Shown here: one piece after another, positions 60,201 through 64,000 of the stretch | Layout: each line of letters starts with the position of its first letter | Numbering within the stretch: position 1 is the first letter of the stretch | NCBI GenBank assembly: GCA_949987565.1 | Contig: OX465110.1 | Coordinates: 17,648,394 to 17,712,393 of the forward strand | Direction of reading: 5' to 3' | Source: Luidia sarsii | Lineage: Eukaryota > Echinodermata > Asteroidea > Paxillosida > Luidiidae | DNA length: 64,000 nucleotides | Made by a program: the position numbers and the translations under genes | The notes under the pieces: model-generated | The model's input: the letters and a program-made list of their open reading frames with translations, nothing else | What the model was told of the DNA's origin: nothing | Database searches by the model: none

Positions 60201-63200
60201 AATTCAGGTAGCTCGGGCGGGATTCGAACCAGCGAATCCTACTTTCTAGTGCAGACGTCTTAACCACTTGACCACCGAGCTGGTCGAGGTTGTGTGGTGG
60301 ATTAACAAATTGTATAGCGGCGGGTACCGCGTTGCATCATAGATATAACGTGATGTTTGCAACTATTTCACTACAGCTATAAGATTTTATTCGGAAGTTT
60401 TTATTGCACAATTTTGGAGTTTGTGAGTGGCAAAATGGGCAAATATTCAGATTATTTAAGGTATCTATAGACGTGATGATGCCAATCATTTGAATCTGAA
60501 TTGGGCTTCTAATCAAAGTAAATCAAACTAGGTCTACAGTGGCAAATGACCTATGACCCCTGAGCTGATAACCATAGTGATAACATCACCAGGTATTATG
60601 ATCTGACACTGAGTTGGTTTCCATATATTTCTTATGAGCAAATGACCTGAGCTGATAGCCATAACATTATTAAGTAGATCAAGTAAACCTTTGACCCTGA
60701 GATGGTTTCCATTGCAATGAATCTGAGAAGGGAAATGACCTGTGACCTGTGAGCAATAGGAATGACATCCACAGGTAAAATGACCTATGACCCTGAGATG
60801 GTTTCCATTGCAATGAATGAGAAAGAAAATGACCTATGACCTGTGAGCAATAGGAATGACATCCACAGGTAAAATGACCTATGACCCTGAGTTGGTTTTT
60901 CATGGCGATGACATCTCAGAGAGGAAGCAATTGACCTGAACTGGTAGCCATGGTAATTGCGCCAGAGAAAAAGGAGCAAATGACCCATGACCCTGAGCTG
61001 GTATCCATAGCAACGGCACCATTAAGAAAAGTGACCGGCAGTCGCTCAGATGTTGTTGTCGGCGGCAACAGTAGCGGCGCCCAAGTATCGCTCCTCCAGG
61101 AGTTTCATGAAGCCCGAAGCCAGGAGAATCTGACAGCGGACGGCCGTCAGAATGCGACGGACACGCGCGCGCGCAACGACCTGCGGCTGCCATAGTGACG
61201 GGTGACCCACACCACAGAACCCATCCATTACAAGGGGAGGCGTTTCATGCAGGACCAACCACACACCGCAAGGGACGGAGGTCGTGCCAAAAACATGAAC
61301 AAGATCACATTGCACACGGACAGGCCACGTACACAACCATGCAGGAATACCCAAAGAGTACAATTTGTCCCAAACCAAAATGCCATCCGGTGACATCAGA
61401 CCAAAAAAACAAACGATCCAGCATTGTCGAGGCAAGCGCAGGAGAGAAAAGAAAACGAAAAAACGAAAGAGCAACACTGTCCCGTTAAAATACGCACGCA
61501 AAGTGGCTTGTTGTTTGACGAGCATCTATGGGGACTTGGAGCCAAGAGCCTTTGGAACCAAAGGCTGGCTTAGGCTCTGGCTCAGGCTCCAGCTTCGGCT
61601 CGCATTTCTTCCATACGTTTGTAAAGTACATGTACACGGCTTGAAAATGGGAGAACTTGGCTTGAGATTTGGAGAAGATTTTTCTTATTTTTTCAAATAG
61701 GAAAAAACAAAGACTCCCAAGACTTAATTTCAACATGGGCCCCTTTAAAAGCTAAGGCTTAGGCTGGGGGTTGGGATTTGGGGTTGGGGTTGGGATTGGG
61801 GTTTGGGTTTGGGTTTGGGTTTGGGTTTGGGGTTTGGGTTTGGGGTTTGGGTTTGGGGTTGAAGTTGGGGTTGGGGTTGGGGTTTGGGTTTGGGGTTTGG
61901 GGTTGGAGTTGGAGTTGGAGTTGGGGTTGGGGTTGGGGTTGGGTTTGGTGTTGGGGTTGGGGTTGGGGTTGGGGGTTGGGTTTGGGGTTGGGGTTGGGGT
62001 TGGGTTTGGGTTTGGGGTTGGGGTTGGGGTTGGGGTTGGGGTTGGGGTTGAGGTTTGGGTTTGGGTTTGGGTTTGAAGTTGGGGTTGGGGTTGGGGTTGG
62101 GGTTTGGGTTTGGGTTTGGGGTTTGGGGTTGGAGTTGGAGTTGGGGTTGGGGTTGGGTTTGGGGTTGGGGTTGGGGTTGGGGGTTGGGTTTGGGGTTGGG
62201 GTTGGGGTTGGGGGTTGGGGTTGGGTTGGGTTGGGGTTTGGGGGATGGGGGTTGGGGTCGGGGTTGGAGTTGAGGTTGGGGTTGGAGTTGGGGTTGGGGT
62301 TGGGGTTGGGGTTGGGAGTTGGGGTTGGGAGTTGGGGGTTGAGGGGTCGGGGTTGGGATTGGGATTGGGGTCGGTGCTGTGACTTACCTCCTCCTTGTTC
62401 TTGCGTCTCATCTCCTCTATGTCCAGCTGTGCCTTGGTGATAGACTCCTCCAGCCTCTTCATCATGTTGGTCTGCCTCTGGATCTGAAAGCGATGAAACC
62501 AACAGAGGCCCGGCGAATCAATAAAACAAAATGATCACTTTAGAAAACAAATTGAAATTTGCGTACCAGTGCTTCAACCACCAGAGCTCTCCATATCCTA
62601 TTGTAAGTTTTTCTCCTTTATCATTCAACCTTTAGAGAAAGGTCCTGCTAGGATCGAAAACGTCAGGCCCTTCCAACTTTTGACTGATCGGAATAAAATT
62701 TAAAAAAAGGTAAGAAAGGTTTCATCACGCAAAAACTCAATTATTGTCAGTTGTGGTGAATTTTTTTTTTTTTTTTTTTTTTTTTTTTCACAAACTGCCA
62801 GCTACATGTTCTTGAGCACCCAAATCCAATTTTAGAGCTCCGATTTTTTCATTCACCTACCTCGGTCGTCTTTTCCTGGTTCCGGTTTTTCAGCTTGGCA
62901 TTTTCGCCGTTCAGCTTCTTGAGGAGTCCGTCTCTCTCCGCCATCTGCGAGCGACGATGGAAGAGTTCCGAAATAAAGCAAAAAGAAGTCATTTGGGTCT
63001 TTCGATTTAAAAAAAAAAAAATTCTACTAGGGGTGAAGATGGCAAATACTCGGAGGGTAAGAGGTGAATTTAACAGCACCACTGGAATGATGCATTTGTA
63101 ACTACACATGCAATGGATATCCCATCGTGAGTTGTGACGGACCCTATGGTTTTTGGCTCAGGAGTTTGCAATTGCTCATAAGCTAACGATGAGTCGGACT

Positions 63201-63455
63201 GAGATAAGGTTTGAAGGCTTGCATGGTGCCTGTTTGACATAAAATGAAAAAAAATAAAAAAATAAAAAAAATAAATAAAATCATGCCATTTCTGGACATC
63301 TGGAAATTTCCGGAAATCTTACAACCCTGTTGCATGTTGCTACAGCCACAGGTCCGACGTCTTTCTCTCACCTTGGCCAGAAAGTCCTTGTGCTGCTGAT
63401 GGAGACTGTCGGCATCCGATTTGAGCTCCTGAATAACATCCTCCTTGTCCTTCAC
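36697..63455 (-). CDS. Long coiled-coil protein built of 28-residue exon modules (5' end outside window)
   Basis: 24 minus-strand exons join in one frame of 4269 nt (1422 residues plus stop); the N terminus lies right of the window. From 5' to 3': 63372-63455, 62861-62944, 62388-62483, 54889-54972, 53687-53938, 53039-53143, 52712-52774, 51726-51968, 51186-51428, 49703-49933, 48244-48327, 47344-47586, 46162-46329, 44253-44420, 43558-43893, 42784-42951, 41869-42120, 41057-41224, 40145-40396, 39505-39677, 38836-38910, 38125-38289, 37329-37638, 36697-36918. Residues up to about 1300 are Leu/Glu/Gln/Arg-rich with continuous heptads and almost no proline. No motor, membrane or catalytic domain was seen. 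It is probably a structural rod, for example centrosomal, rootlet, junctional or sperm-tail type. I do not recognise the ortholog. Twelve exons are exact multiples of 84 nt. Confidence 0.85.
36905..37065 (-). repeat. 39-bp tandem repeat carrying the last-exon acceptor
   Basis: Four units spaced exactly 39 bases apart (GCC at 36916, 36955, 36994, 37033) share GGGTGCGAA.GACGAAGGGCGCC. The first includes the true acceptor; the second has an equivalent in-frame one (TTAGAG|GGC). The repeat stays open for 13 residues per unit. Confidence 0.85.
37329..37638 (-). CDS. Coiled-coil gene, exon next to last
   Basis: It starts after CCTTCAG and encodes [40 protein letters not shown] and QSLQRQLAG, then leaves the coil ([32 protein letters not shown]). 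Donor AAG|GTATTC, phase 0 out. Without splicing the frame stops at 37317-37319 after VFE. Confidence 0.8.
37725..38110. repeat. AACTAGAACTGGAA-type hexamer-rich array
   Basis: Irregular repeats of CTAGAACT, CTGGAACT and AGAGCTAGAA fill the intron up to the donor of the exon at 38125. Confidence 0.9.
38125..38289 (-). CDS. Coiled-coil gene exon (55 residues)
   Basis: It encodes [33 protein letters not shown] and [16 protein letters not shown]. Acceptor CCTCACCAG, donor GCGA|GTGAGT, phase 2 in and 2 out. Confidence 0.85.
38290..38740 (-). repeat. Purine-rich tract (pyrimidine-rich on the coding strand)
   Basis: GAGGGAGGGGG and AAGGAAGAGGTGAGGGAG sequence extends some 450 bases from the acceptor of exon 38125-38289, giving the minus-strand transcript a very long polypyrimidine tract. 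Confidence 0.8.
38836..38910 (-). CDS. Coiled-coil gene exon (25 residues)
   Basis: It encodes [20 protein letters not shown] and NKEK. Acceptor TTGTCAACAG, donor AAGA|GTGAGT, phase 2-2. It is the shortest 3' exon. Confidence 0.8.
39120..39500. repeat. GTGGCAGGGCGGGG minisatellite at a donor
   Basis: Irregular units such as GGTGTGGCAGGGCGGGGAC abut the donor of exon 39505-39677 within about five bases. The minus strand reads as Cys/His/Pro nonsense ([10 protein letters not shown]). Confidence 0.9.
39505..39677 (-). CDS. Coiled-coil gene exon (57.7 residues)
   Basis: It encodes [40 protein letters not shown] and [17 protein letters not shown]. Phase 0 in, phase 2 out; it marks the switch from phase 0 to phase 2 junctions near the C terminus. 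Confidence 0.85.
39895..40050 (-). repeat. SINE (family B)
   Basis: It shares GAGGGTTCGCCCTACTCGAC, CATTGCCCGATTGGAAAAAA and GGCAGCTCGGGCGTGATTCA with the copies at 60120 and 7200. The B-box part (TTTGAATCACG on the minus strand) is degraded. Confidence 0.65.
40145..40396 (-). CDS. Coiled-coil gene exon, 252 nt (3 x 28 residues)
   Basis: It encodes [40 protein letters not shown] and [15 protein letters not shown]. Phase 0-0; donor GAG|GTGGGG, acceptor CCACCAG. Confidence 0.85.
40480..41035. repeat. CACCCACCCTATCTTCA minisatellite filling an intron
   Basis: Units of CACCCACCCTATCTTCACC fill most of the 660-base intron. A roughly 130-base block is duplicated (about 40725-40855 and 40855-40990). 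It ends in a G run beside the next exon. Confidence 0.9.
41057..41224 (-). CDS. Coiled-coil gene exon, 168 nt (2 x 28 residues)
   Basis: It encodes [40 protein letters not shown] and [16 protein letters not shown]. Phase 0-0; donor GAG|GTAGGT. Confidence 0.9.
41459..41813. mobile_element. TTAA-flanked piggyBac-like MITE (short copy)
   Basis: TTAACCACTTCACGCCGGGA at the left and the inverse of CCGGCACGAAGTGGTTAA at the right put a CCACTTC-type terminus inside TTAA on both ends, the target sequence of piggyBac elements. The sequence matches the outer parts of the longer copy at 45384-46083. Confidence 0.8.
41869..42120 (-). CDS. Coiled-coil gene exon, 252 nt (3 x 28 residues)
   Basis: It encodes [40 protein letters not shown] and [20 protein letters not shown] followed by E. 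The donor is GAG|GTCTGA, which lacks the usual purine at +3. Phase 0-0. Confidence 0.85.
42260..42783. repeat. 11-bp GTGTGTCCAGG minisatellite starting at a donor
   Basis: About 45 copies of GGGTGTGTCCA/GGGCGTGTCCA with ATGTAAAGG variants end exactly at the donor of exon 42784-42951; the donor sequence (minus strand GTGACACGCCCTGG) is itself a variant of the unit. The exon frame stays open through it. Confidence 0.95.
42784..42951 (-). CDS. Coiled-coil gene exon, 168 nt (2 x 28 residues)
   Basis: It encodes [40 protein letters not shown] and [16 protein letters not shown]. Phase 0-0. Confidence 0.9.
43215..43545. repeat. Interspersed repeat family with 'TGGTGTCACCGCAAAC' motif
   Basis: Contains GTTTGCGGTGACACCATG, GTGTGGCTCTGAAAAGAGCC and TCAACGTTTCGGGTAGGGTG in both orientations. 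Other copies lie near 27930-28140, 38945-39120, 50050-50165, 55600-55765 and 57740-58060. The class is unknown. Confidence 0.75.
43558..43893 (-). CDS. Coiled-coil gene exon, 336 nt (4 x 28 residues)
   Basis: The longest internal exon encodes [40 protein letters not shown] and [20 protein letters not shown] followed by R. Phase 0-0; donor CGG|GTACGT; a GA-rich (minus strand CT-rich) tract lies upstream of the acceptor. Confidence 0.9.
44253..44420 (-). CDS. Coiled-coil gene exon, 168 nt (2 x 28 residues)
   Basis: It encodes [40 protein letters not shown] and [16 protein letters not shown]. Phase 0-0; donor GAG|GTACGG. Confidence 0.9.
44745..44862. repeat. Two-arm palindromic interspersed repeat
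   Basis: TTTCGATCCTAGCAGGACCT then TTCTCAAAGGCAGAG, mirrored by CTTTGAGAAAGGTCCTGCTA and GAATCGAAACATCAGGC. Same family as 7545-7660. Confidence 0.85.
45384..46083. mobile_element. TTAA-flanked piggyBac-like element (700 bp, degenerate)
   Basis: The ends TTAACCACTTCGCGCCGGGA and the inverse of CCGGCGCGAAGTGGTTAA lie within TTAA. Its outer parts match the 355-bp copy at 41459-41813. A 350-base interior, absent from that copy, has short minus-strand frames (for example [12 protein letters not shown] near 45650) that loosely recall the piggyBac 'KDN..V..LS' segment but are broken by frame changes. Confidence 0.7.
46162..46329 (-). CDS. Coiled-coil gene exon, 168 nt (2 x 28 residues)
   Basis: It encodes [40 protein letters not shown] and [11 protein letters not shown]. 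The acceptor is unusual: AAAAAAAAG|GTG, with the pyrimidine run (C-rich) about 20 bases further upstream. Phase 0-0; donor GAG|GTGAGA. Confidence 0.85.
47344..47586 (-). CDS. Coiled-coil gene exon, 243 nt (81 residues)
   Basis: It encodes [40 protein letters not shown] and [20 protein letters not shown]. Phase 0-0; one of three exons of exactly 243 nt. A decayed copy of its first third lies at 63540-63612. Confidence 0.9.
47685..47775 (+). repeat. tRNA-derived SINE (family A), good head
   Basis: AAGGGCTGGATAGGTCAGAT followed by GGGAAGAGCGC gives an A box, and AGGTCTCGGGTTCAAGTCCC gives a B box 34 bases later, followed by the family tail CAGTCCAGTATAAGTTTTTT. Confidence 0.75.
48003..48090 (-). 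repeat. tRNA-derived SINE (family A)
   Basis: The minus strand reads AAGCTGGATAGCTCAGTTGG (near-consensus A box) then TTCGAGCGCTG and AGAGGTTCCTGGCTCATAGC (weak B box). Confidence 0.65.
48244..48327 (-). CDS. Coiled-coil gene exon, 84 nt (28 residues)
   Basis: It encodes [20 protein letters not shown] and GHQHTLEE. Acceptor TTTGACAG, donor GAG|GTAAGG, phase 0-0. A single-module exon. Using the nearer TCTGCAG as acceptor would lose frame-neutral six bases. Confidence 0.85.
48393..48863. mobile_element. 471-bp MITE with GTGACCCGGCACAGC ends and ATTT duplication
   Basis: It starts GTGACCCGGCACAGCGACAT and ends in the inverse GCTGTGCCGGGTCAC, with ATTT on both sides. It is a longer relative of 16673-16927 and has no transposase frame. 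Confidence 0.8.
49703..49933 (-). CDS. Coiled-coil gene exon, 231 nt (11 heptads)
   Basis: It encodes [40 protein letters not shown] and [20 protein letters not shown]. Phase 0-0; donor GAG|GTGGGT. 77 residues equal exactly 11 heptads. Confidence 0.9.
50715..50790. repeat. Palindromic interspersed repeat, partly duplicated
   Basis: AAAATTTAGTGGGCCTGACG then TTTCGATCCTAGCAGGACCT is followed by a second ATCCTAGCAGGACCTTTCTT. Same family as 7545-7660. Confidence 0.8.
51186..51428 (-). CDS. Coiled-coil gene exon, 243 nt (81 residues)
   Basis: It encodes [40 protein letters not shown] and [13 protein letters not shown]. Donor AAG|GTCTGG is weak (C at +3). The upstream acceptor side is a GA-rich (minus strand CT-rich) tract. 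Phase 0-0. Confidence 0.88.
51430..51672 (-). repeat. GAGAGA-rich tract (CT-rich on the coding strand)
   Basis: GAGAGAGAGATGGGAGCGAA and related repeats extend 240 bases upstream of the acceptor of exon 51186-51428, another oversized polypyrimidine tract in the minus-strand transcript. Confidence 0.9.
51726..51968 (-). CDS. Coiled-coil gene exon, 243 nt (81 residues)
   Basis: It encodes [40 protein letters not shown] and [17 protein letters not shown]. Phase 0-0; donor AAG|GTGCGG. Confidence 0.9.
52105..52675. repeat. GGGTT/GGGCT pentamer array
   Basis: Long irregular (TTGGG)n and (CTGGG)n sequence fills the intron to within 40 bases of exon 52712-52774. It gives Leu/Gly/Trp or Gln/Pro/Thr open frames that are not genes. 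Confidence 0.95.
52712..52774 (-). CDS. Coiled-coil gene exon, 63 nt (3 heptads)
   Basis: It encodes [20 protein letters not shown] and E. Acceptor TTTTCTGTCAG, donor GAG|GTGAGT, phase 0-0. It starts with ATG, so an internal start is possible but not needed. Confidence 0.85.
53039..53143 (-). CDS. Coiled-coil gene exon, 105 nt (5 heptads)
   Basis: It encodes [20 protein letters not shown] and [15 protein letters not shown]. Acceptor TTGTGCAG, donor AAG|GTAAAA, phase 0-0. Confidence 0.88.
53687..53938 (-). CDS. Coiled-coil gene exon, 252 nt (3 x 28 residues)
   Basis: It encodes [40 protein letters not shown] and [14 protein letters not shown]. Phase 0-0; acceptor CGTCGGCAG right next to a 670-base CT-rich tract. 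Confidence 0.9.
53945..54625 (-). repeat. GGA/GAAGAGGAG tract (giant polypyrimidine tract on the coding strand)
   Basis: About 680 bases of GAGGAAGAGGAGGA sequence. On the transcribed minus strand it is almost pure CTTCCTCCTC and lies directly upstream of the acceptor of exon 53687-53938. Poly-Glu and poly-Pro open frames across it are artefacts. Confidence 0.95.
54889..54972 (-). CDS. Coiled-coil gene exon, 84 nt (28 residues)
   Basis: It encodes [20 protein letters not shown] and QYTACYDE, a clear example of the module. Acceptor TTTGACAG, donor GAG|GTGAGT, phase 0-0. Confidence 0.9.
55766..56246. mobile_element. PIF/Harbinger-like foldback MITE with TTA target duplication
   Basis: The left arm begins AGGCCACAGCACATGAGAGA and the inverted right arm AGGCCGCTGCACTTGAGAGC. 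Similarity continues for about 200 bases per arm (ATCTGCTGAGCAAAAA, GATGAGTTTTCATCCACGAG), leaving a small loop. TTA flanks both ends (55763-55765 and 56247-56249), the usual PIF/Harbinger target. It is inserted in another repeat copy and is non-coding. Confidence 0.85.
60120..60295 (-). repeat. tRNA-derived SINE (family B), best copy
   Basis: On the minus strand the head reads GGTGGTCAAGTGGTTAAGAC (A box) and CGCTGGTTCGAATCCCGCCC (consensus B box), then GAGCTACCTGAATTTTGTTC and the tail GTCGAGCAGGGCAAAACCTC. Length is about 175 bases. Confidence 0.8.
61755..62380. repeat. GGGGTTGGGGTTTGGGTTT array
   Basis: About 620 bases of GGGGTT, GGGTTT and GGAGTT hexamers reach within eight bases of the donor of exon 62388-62483. 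Open frames on either strand read Gly/Leu/Val or Pro/Thr/Asn repeats. Not telomeric, because the hexamers are GGGGTT/GGGTTT mixtures and the array is interstitial. Confidence 0.95.
62388..62483 (-). CDS. Coiled-coil gene exon, 96 nt (32 residues)
   Basis: It encodes [20 protein letters not shown] and [12 protein letters not shown]. Acceptor CGCTTTCAG, donor GAG|GTAAGT, phase 0-0. Four residues longer than the 28-residue module. Confidence 0.9.
62861..62944 (-). CDS. Coiled-coil gene exon, 84 nt (28 residues)
   Basis: It encodes [20 protein letters not shown] and RNQEKTTE. Acceptor CGCTCGCAG, donor GAG|GTAGGT, phase 0-0. Confidence 0.9.
63372..63455 (-). CDS. Coiled-coil gene exon, 84 nt (28 residues), most 5' exon in window
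   Basis: It encodes [20 protein letters not shown] and QHKDFLAK. Acceptor TTTGATTAG, donor AAG|GTGAGA, phase 0-0. Because it enters in phase 0 without a preceding start, further exons lie right of the window. Confidence 0.88.
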
Positions 63456-63539
63456 CTAATCAAAGAGAGCCAAAGAAAACAAAATAACCCTCCCTGTCTT
63501 TATCGATTCTCTTTTGATTGATTACAAATAGCAAAGATG

Positions 63540-63612
63540 AGCGAGGGCGCTGTTTAGTTGGCGGATGTTAGTCTGGAGCAGATTGACTCCTCCCATCACT
63601 TTCGATCACCTT
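63540..63612 (-). pseudogene. Decayed fragment of the 243-nt coiled-coil exon
   Basis: GCGAGGGCGCTGTTTAGTTG, GCGGATGTTAGTCTGGAGC and TTTCGATCACCTT match 47518-47588 (GCGAGGGCGCTCTCCAGTTG, GCGGACGTTCGTCTGGAGC, TCTCAATCACCTT) including the acceptor end. In the parent frame it meets a stop (GACTAA), so it is non-functional. Confidence 0.8.
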
Positions 63613-63694
63613 CCTCAACCTCAACCCCAACTCCAACCCCATCCCCTACCTGGTGTGAACATCTTCTTTTTTTTTTTAATGAATTTTAAAGCAA

Positions 63695-63785
63695 CCCGTC
63701 TGGATCTCGGATTCGAACCTGGGACCTCTGGCCAATGTAGCGGCATGCTAAGCACCTGAGCTACCCAGCCCTTAGGTGGCAGGGT
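63695..63785 (-). repeat. tRNA-derived SINE (family A), well preserved head
   Basis: The minus strand reads AAGGGCTGGGTAGCTCAGGT (A box), then CCCAGGTTCGAATCCGAGAT (perfect B box) about 45 bases on. It lacks a matching acceptor stem, so it is a SINE head rather than a tRNA gene. Confidence 0.75.
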
Positions 63786-64000
63786 TAAATAGTCAACTAG
63801 TCTTTGCTAGGGGGGGTGGAGGCGCCAGTCAGAAGCATTTAAAACCATTAACTGTCGTACATCTCCAGGGATCACGCCTGCCGTTTTCACGGCGCAAGCC
63901 AGAAGCATTTAGAACCTAAACTGCCGTATATCTCCAGGGATCACGCCCGCCGTTTTCGTATCAGATGGAAACAACAAATCAGTTGTAAAACCTGGCTAAA
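63786..64000. repeat. Duplicated short block at the right edge
   Basis: AACTGTCGTACATCTCCAGGGATCACGCCTGCCGTTTTC near 63850 is repeated near 63910 (CTGCCGTATATCTCCAGGGA, TCACGCCCGCCGTTTTCGTA). A relative (CTGCCGTATATCTCCAGGGA TCATC) is at 27050. Class unknown. Confidence 0.6.

Larger units (their letters stand above)
54973..62387 (-). other. Large intron (7.4 kb) of the coiled-coil gene
   Basis: No exon was found. It holds the Harbinger-like element at 55766-56246, copies of the 'GTGTCACCGCAAAC' repeat, AT-rich sequence at 56540-58960 with TTTTCAA repeats (58795-58950), a family B SINE at 60120, a direct repeat at 60680-60900 (TGACCTGTGAGCAATAGGAA twice), a CpG-rich patch at 61050-61190, and a G/T array at 61755-62380. 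Confidence 0.65.

Noticed and set aside
61755..62380. Interstitial telomere candidate.
   Set aside because: Units are mixed GGGGTT, GGGTTT and GGAGTT, not TTAGGG arrays, and the block sits against a splice donor.
61752..62502. Pro/Asn/Thr-rich minus-strand frames fused to a coiled-coil segment.
   Set aside because: Only 62388-62483 is exon; the rest is the GGGGTT array beyond a good donor GTAAGT.

Overview
This window is nuclear DNA of an animal, most likely a marine invertebrate deuterostome such as an echinoderm, hemichordate or amphioxus. The species cannot be fixed from sequence alone. Genes are split into many short exons with GT..AG introns, and the introns are full of minisatellites, self-complementary GTACAT arrays, tRNA-derived SINE-like repeats and foldback DNA transposons. 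No bacterial features, rRNA, CRISPR or functional tRNA genes were seen.

Three protein genes can be read. (1) About 1-11.5 kb, minus strand: the 5' end of a septin of the septin-7 type. A short CpG-rich first exon (start codon at 11273-11275) is followed by an exon at 3418-3523 carrying the highly conserved sequence that precedes the septin GTP-binding P-loop. The rest lies beyond the left edge. (2) 18149-32535, plus strand: a secreted or extracellular modular protein of about 1036 residues in 17 exons. It has a signal peptide, a sushi/CCP-like module, an Ig-like module without the usual cysteines, eight thrombospondin type-1 repeats, two fibronectin type-III modules, and a Lys/Cys-rich tail. 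(3) 36697-63455, minus strand, 5' end outside the window: a long alpha-helical coiled-coil protein with 24 exons and 1422 residues visible. Its exons are strikingly quantised: 12 of 24 are exact multiples of 84 nt (28 residues, four heptads), and nearly all junctions are phase 0.

The septin and the TSP1 gene diverge from a 6.6 kb spacer. The TSP1 gene and the coiled-coil gene converge on a 4.2 kb spacer. No functional link between the three is evident; they look like ordinary metazoan neighbours.

The rest is repeats. Intron-edge tandem arrays abut splice sites in both large genes. Kilobase-scale polypyrimidine tracts sit just upstream of some acceptors. Several mobile elements show clean target-site duplications: a PIF/Harbinger-like foldback, TTAA-flanked piggyBac-like elements, a pogo/Tigger-like MITE, and a 350-bp element with a 6-bp duplication. 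Two decayed exon copies (a TSP1 half-exon in the TSP1 gene, and a coiled-coil exon fragment near 63.5 kb) and a duplicated intron block show that both large genes grew by local duplication.
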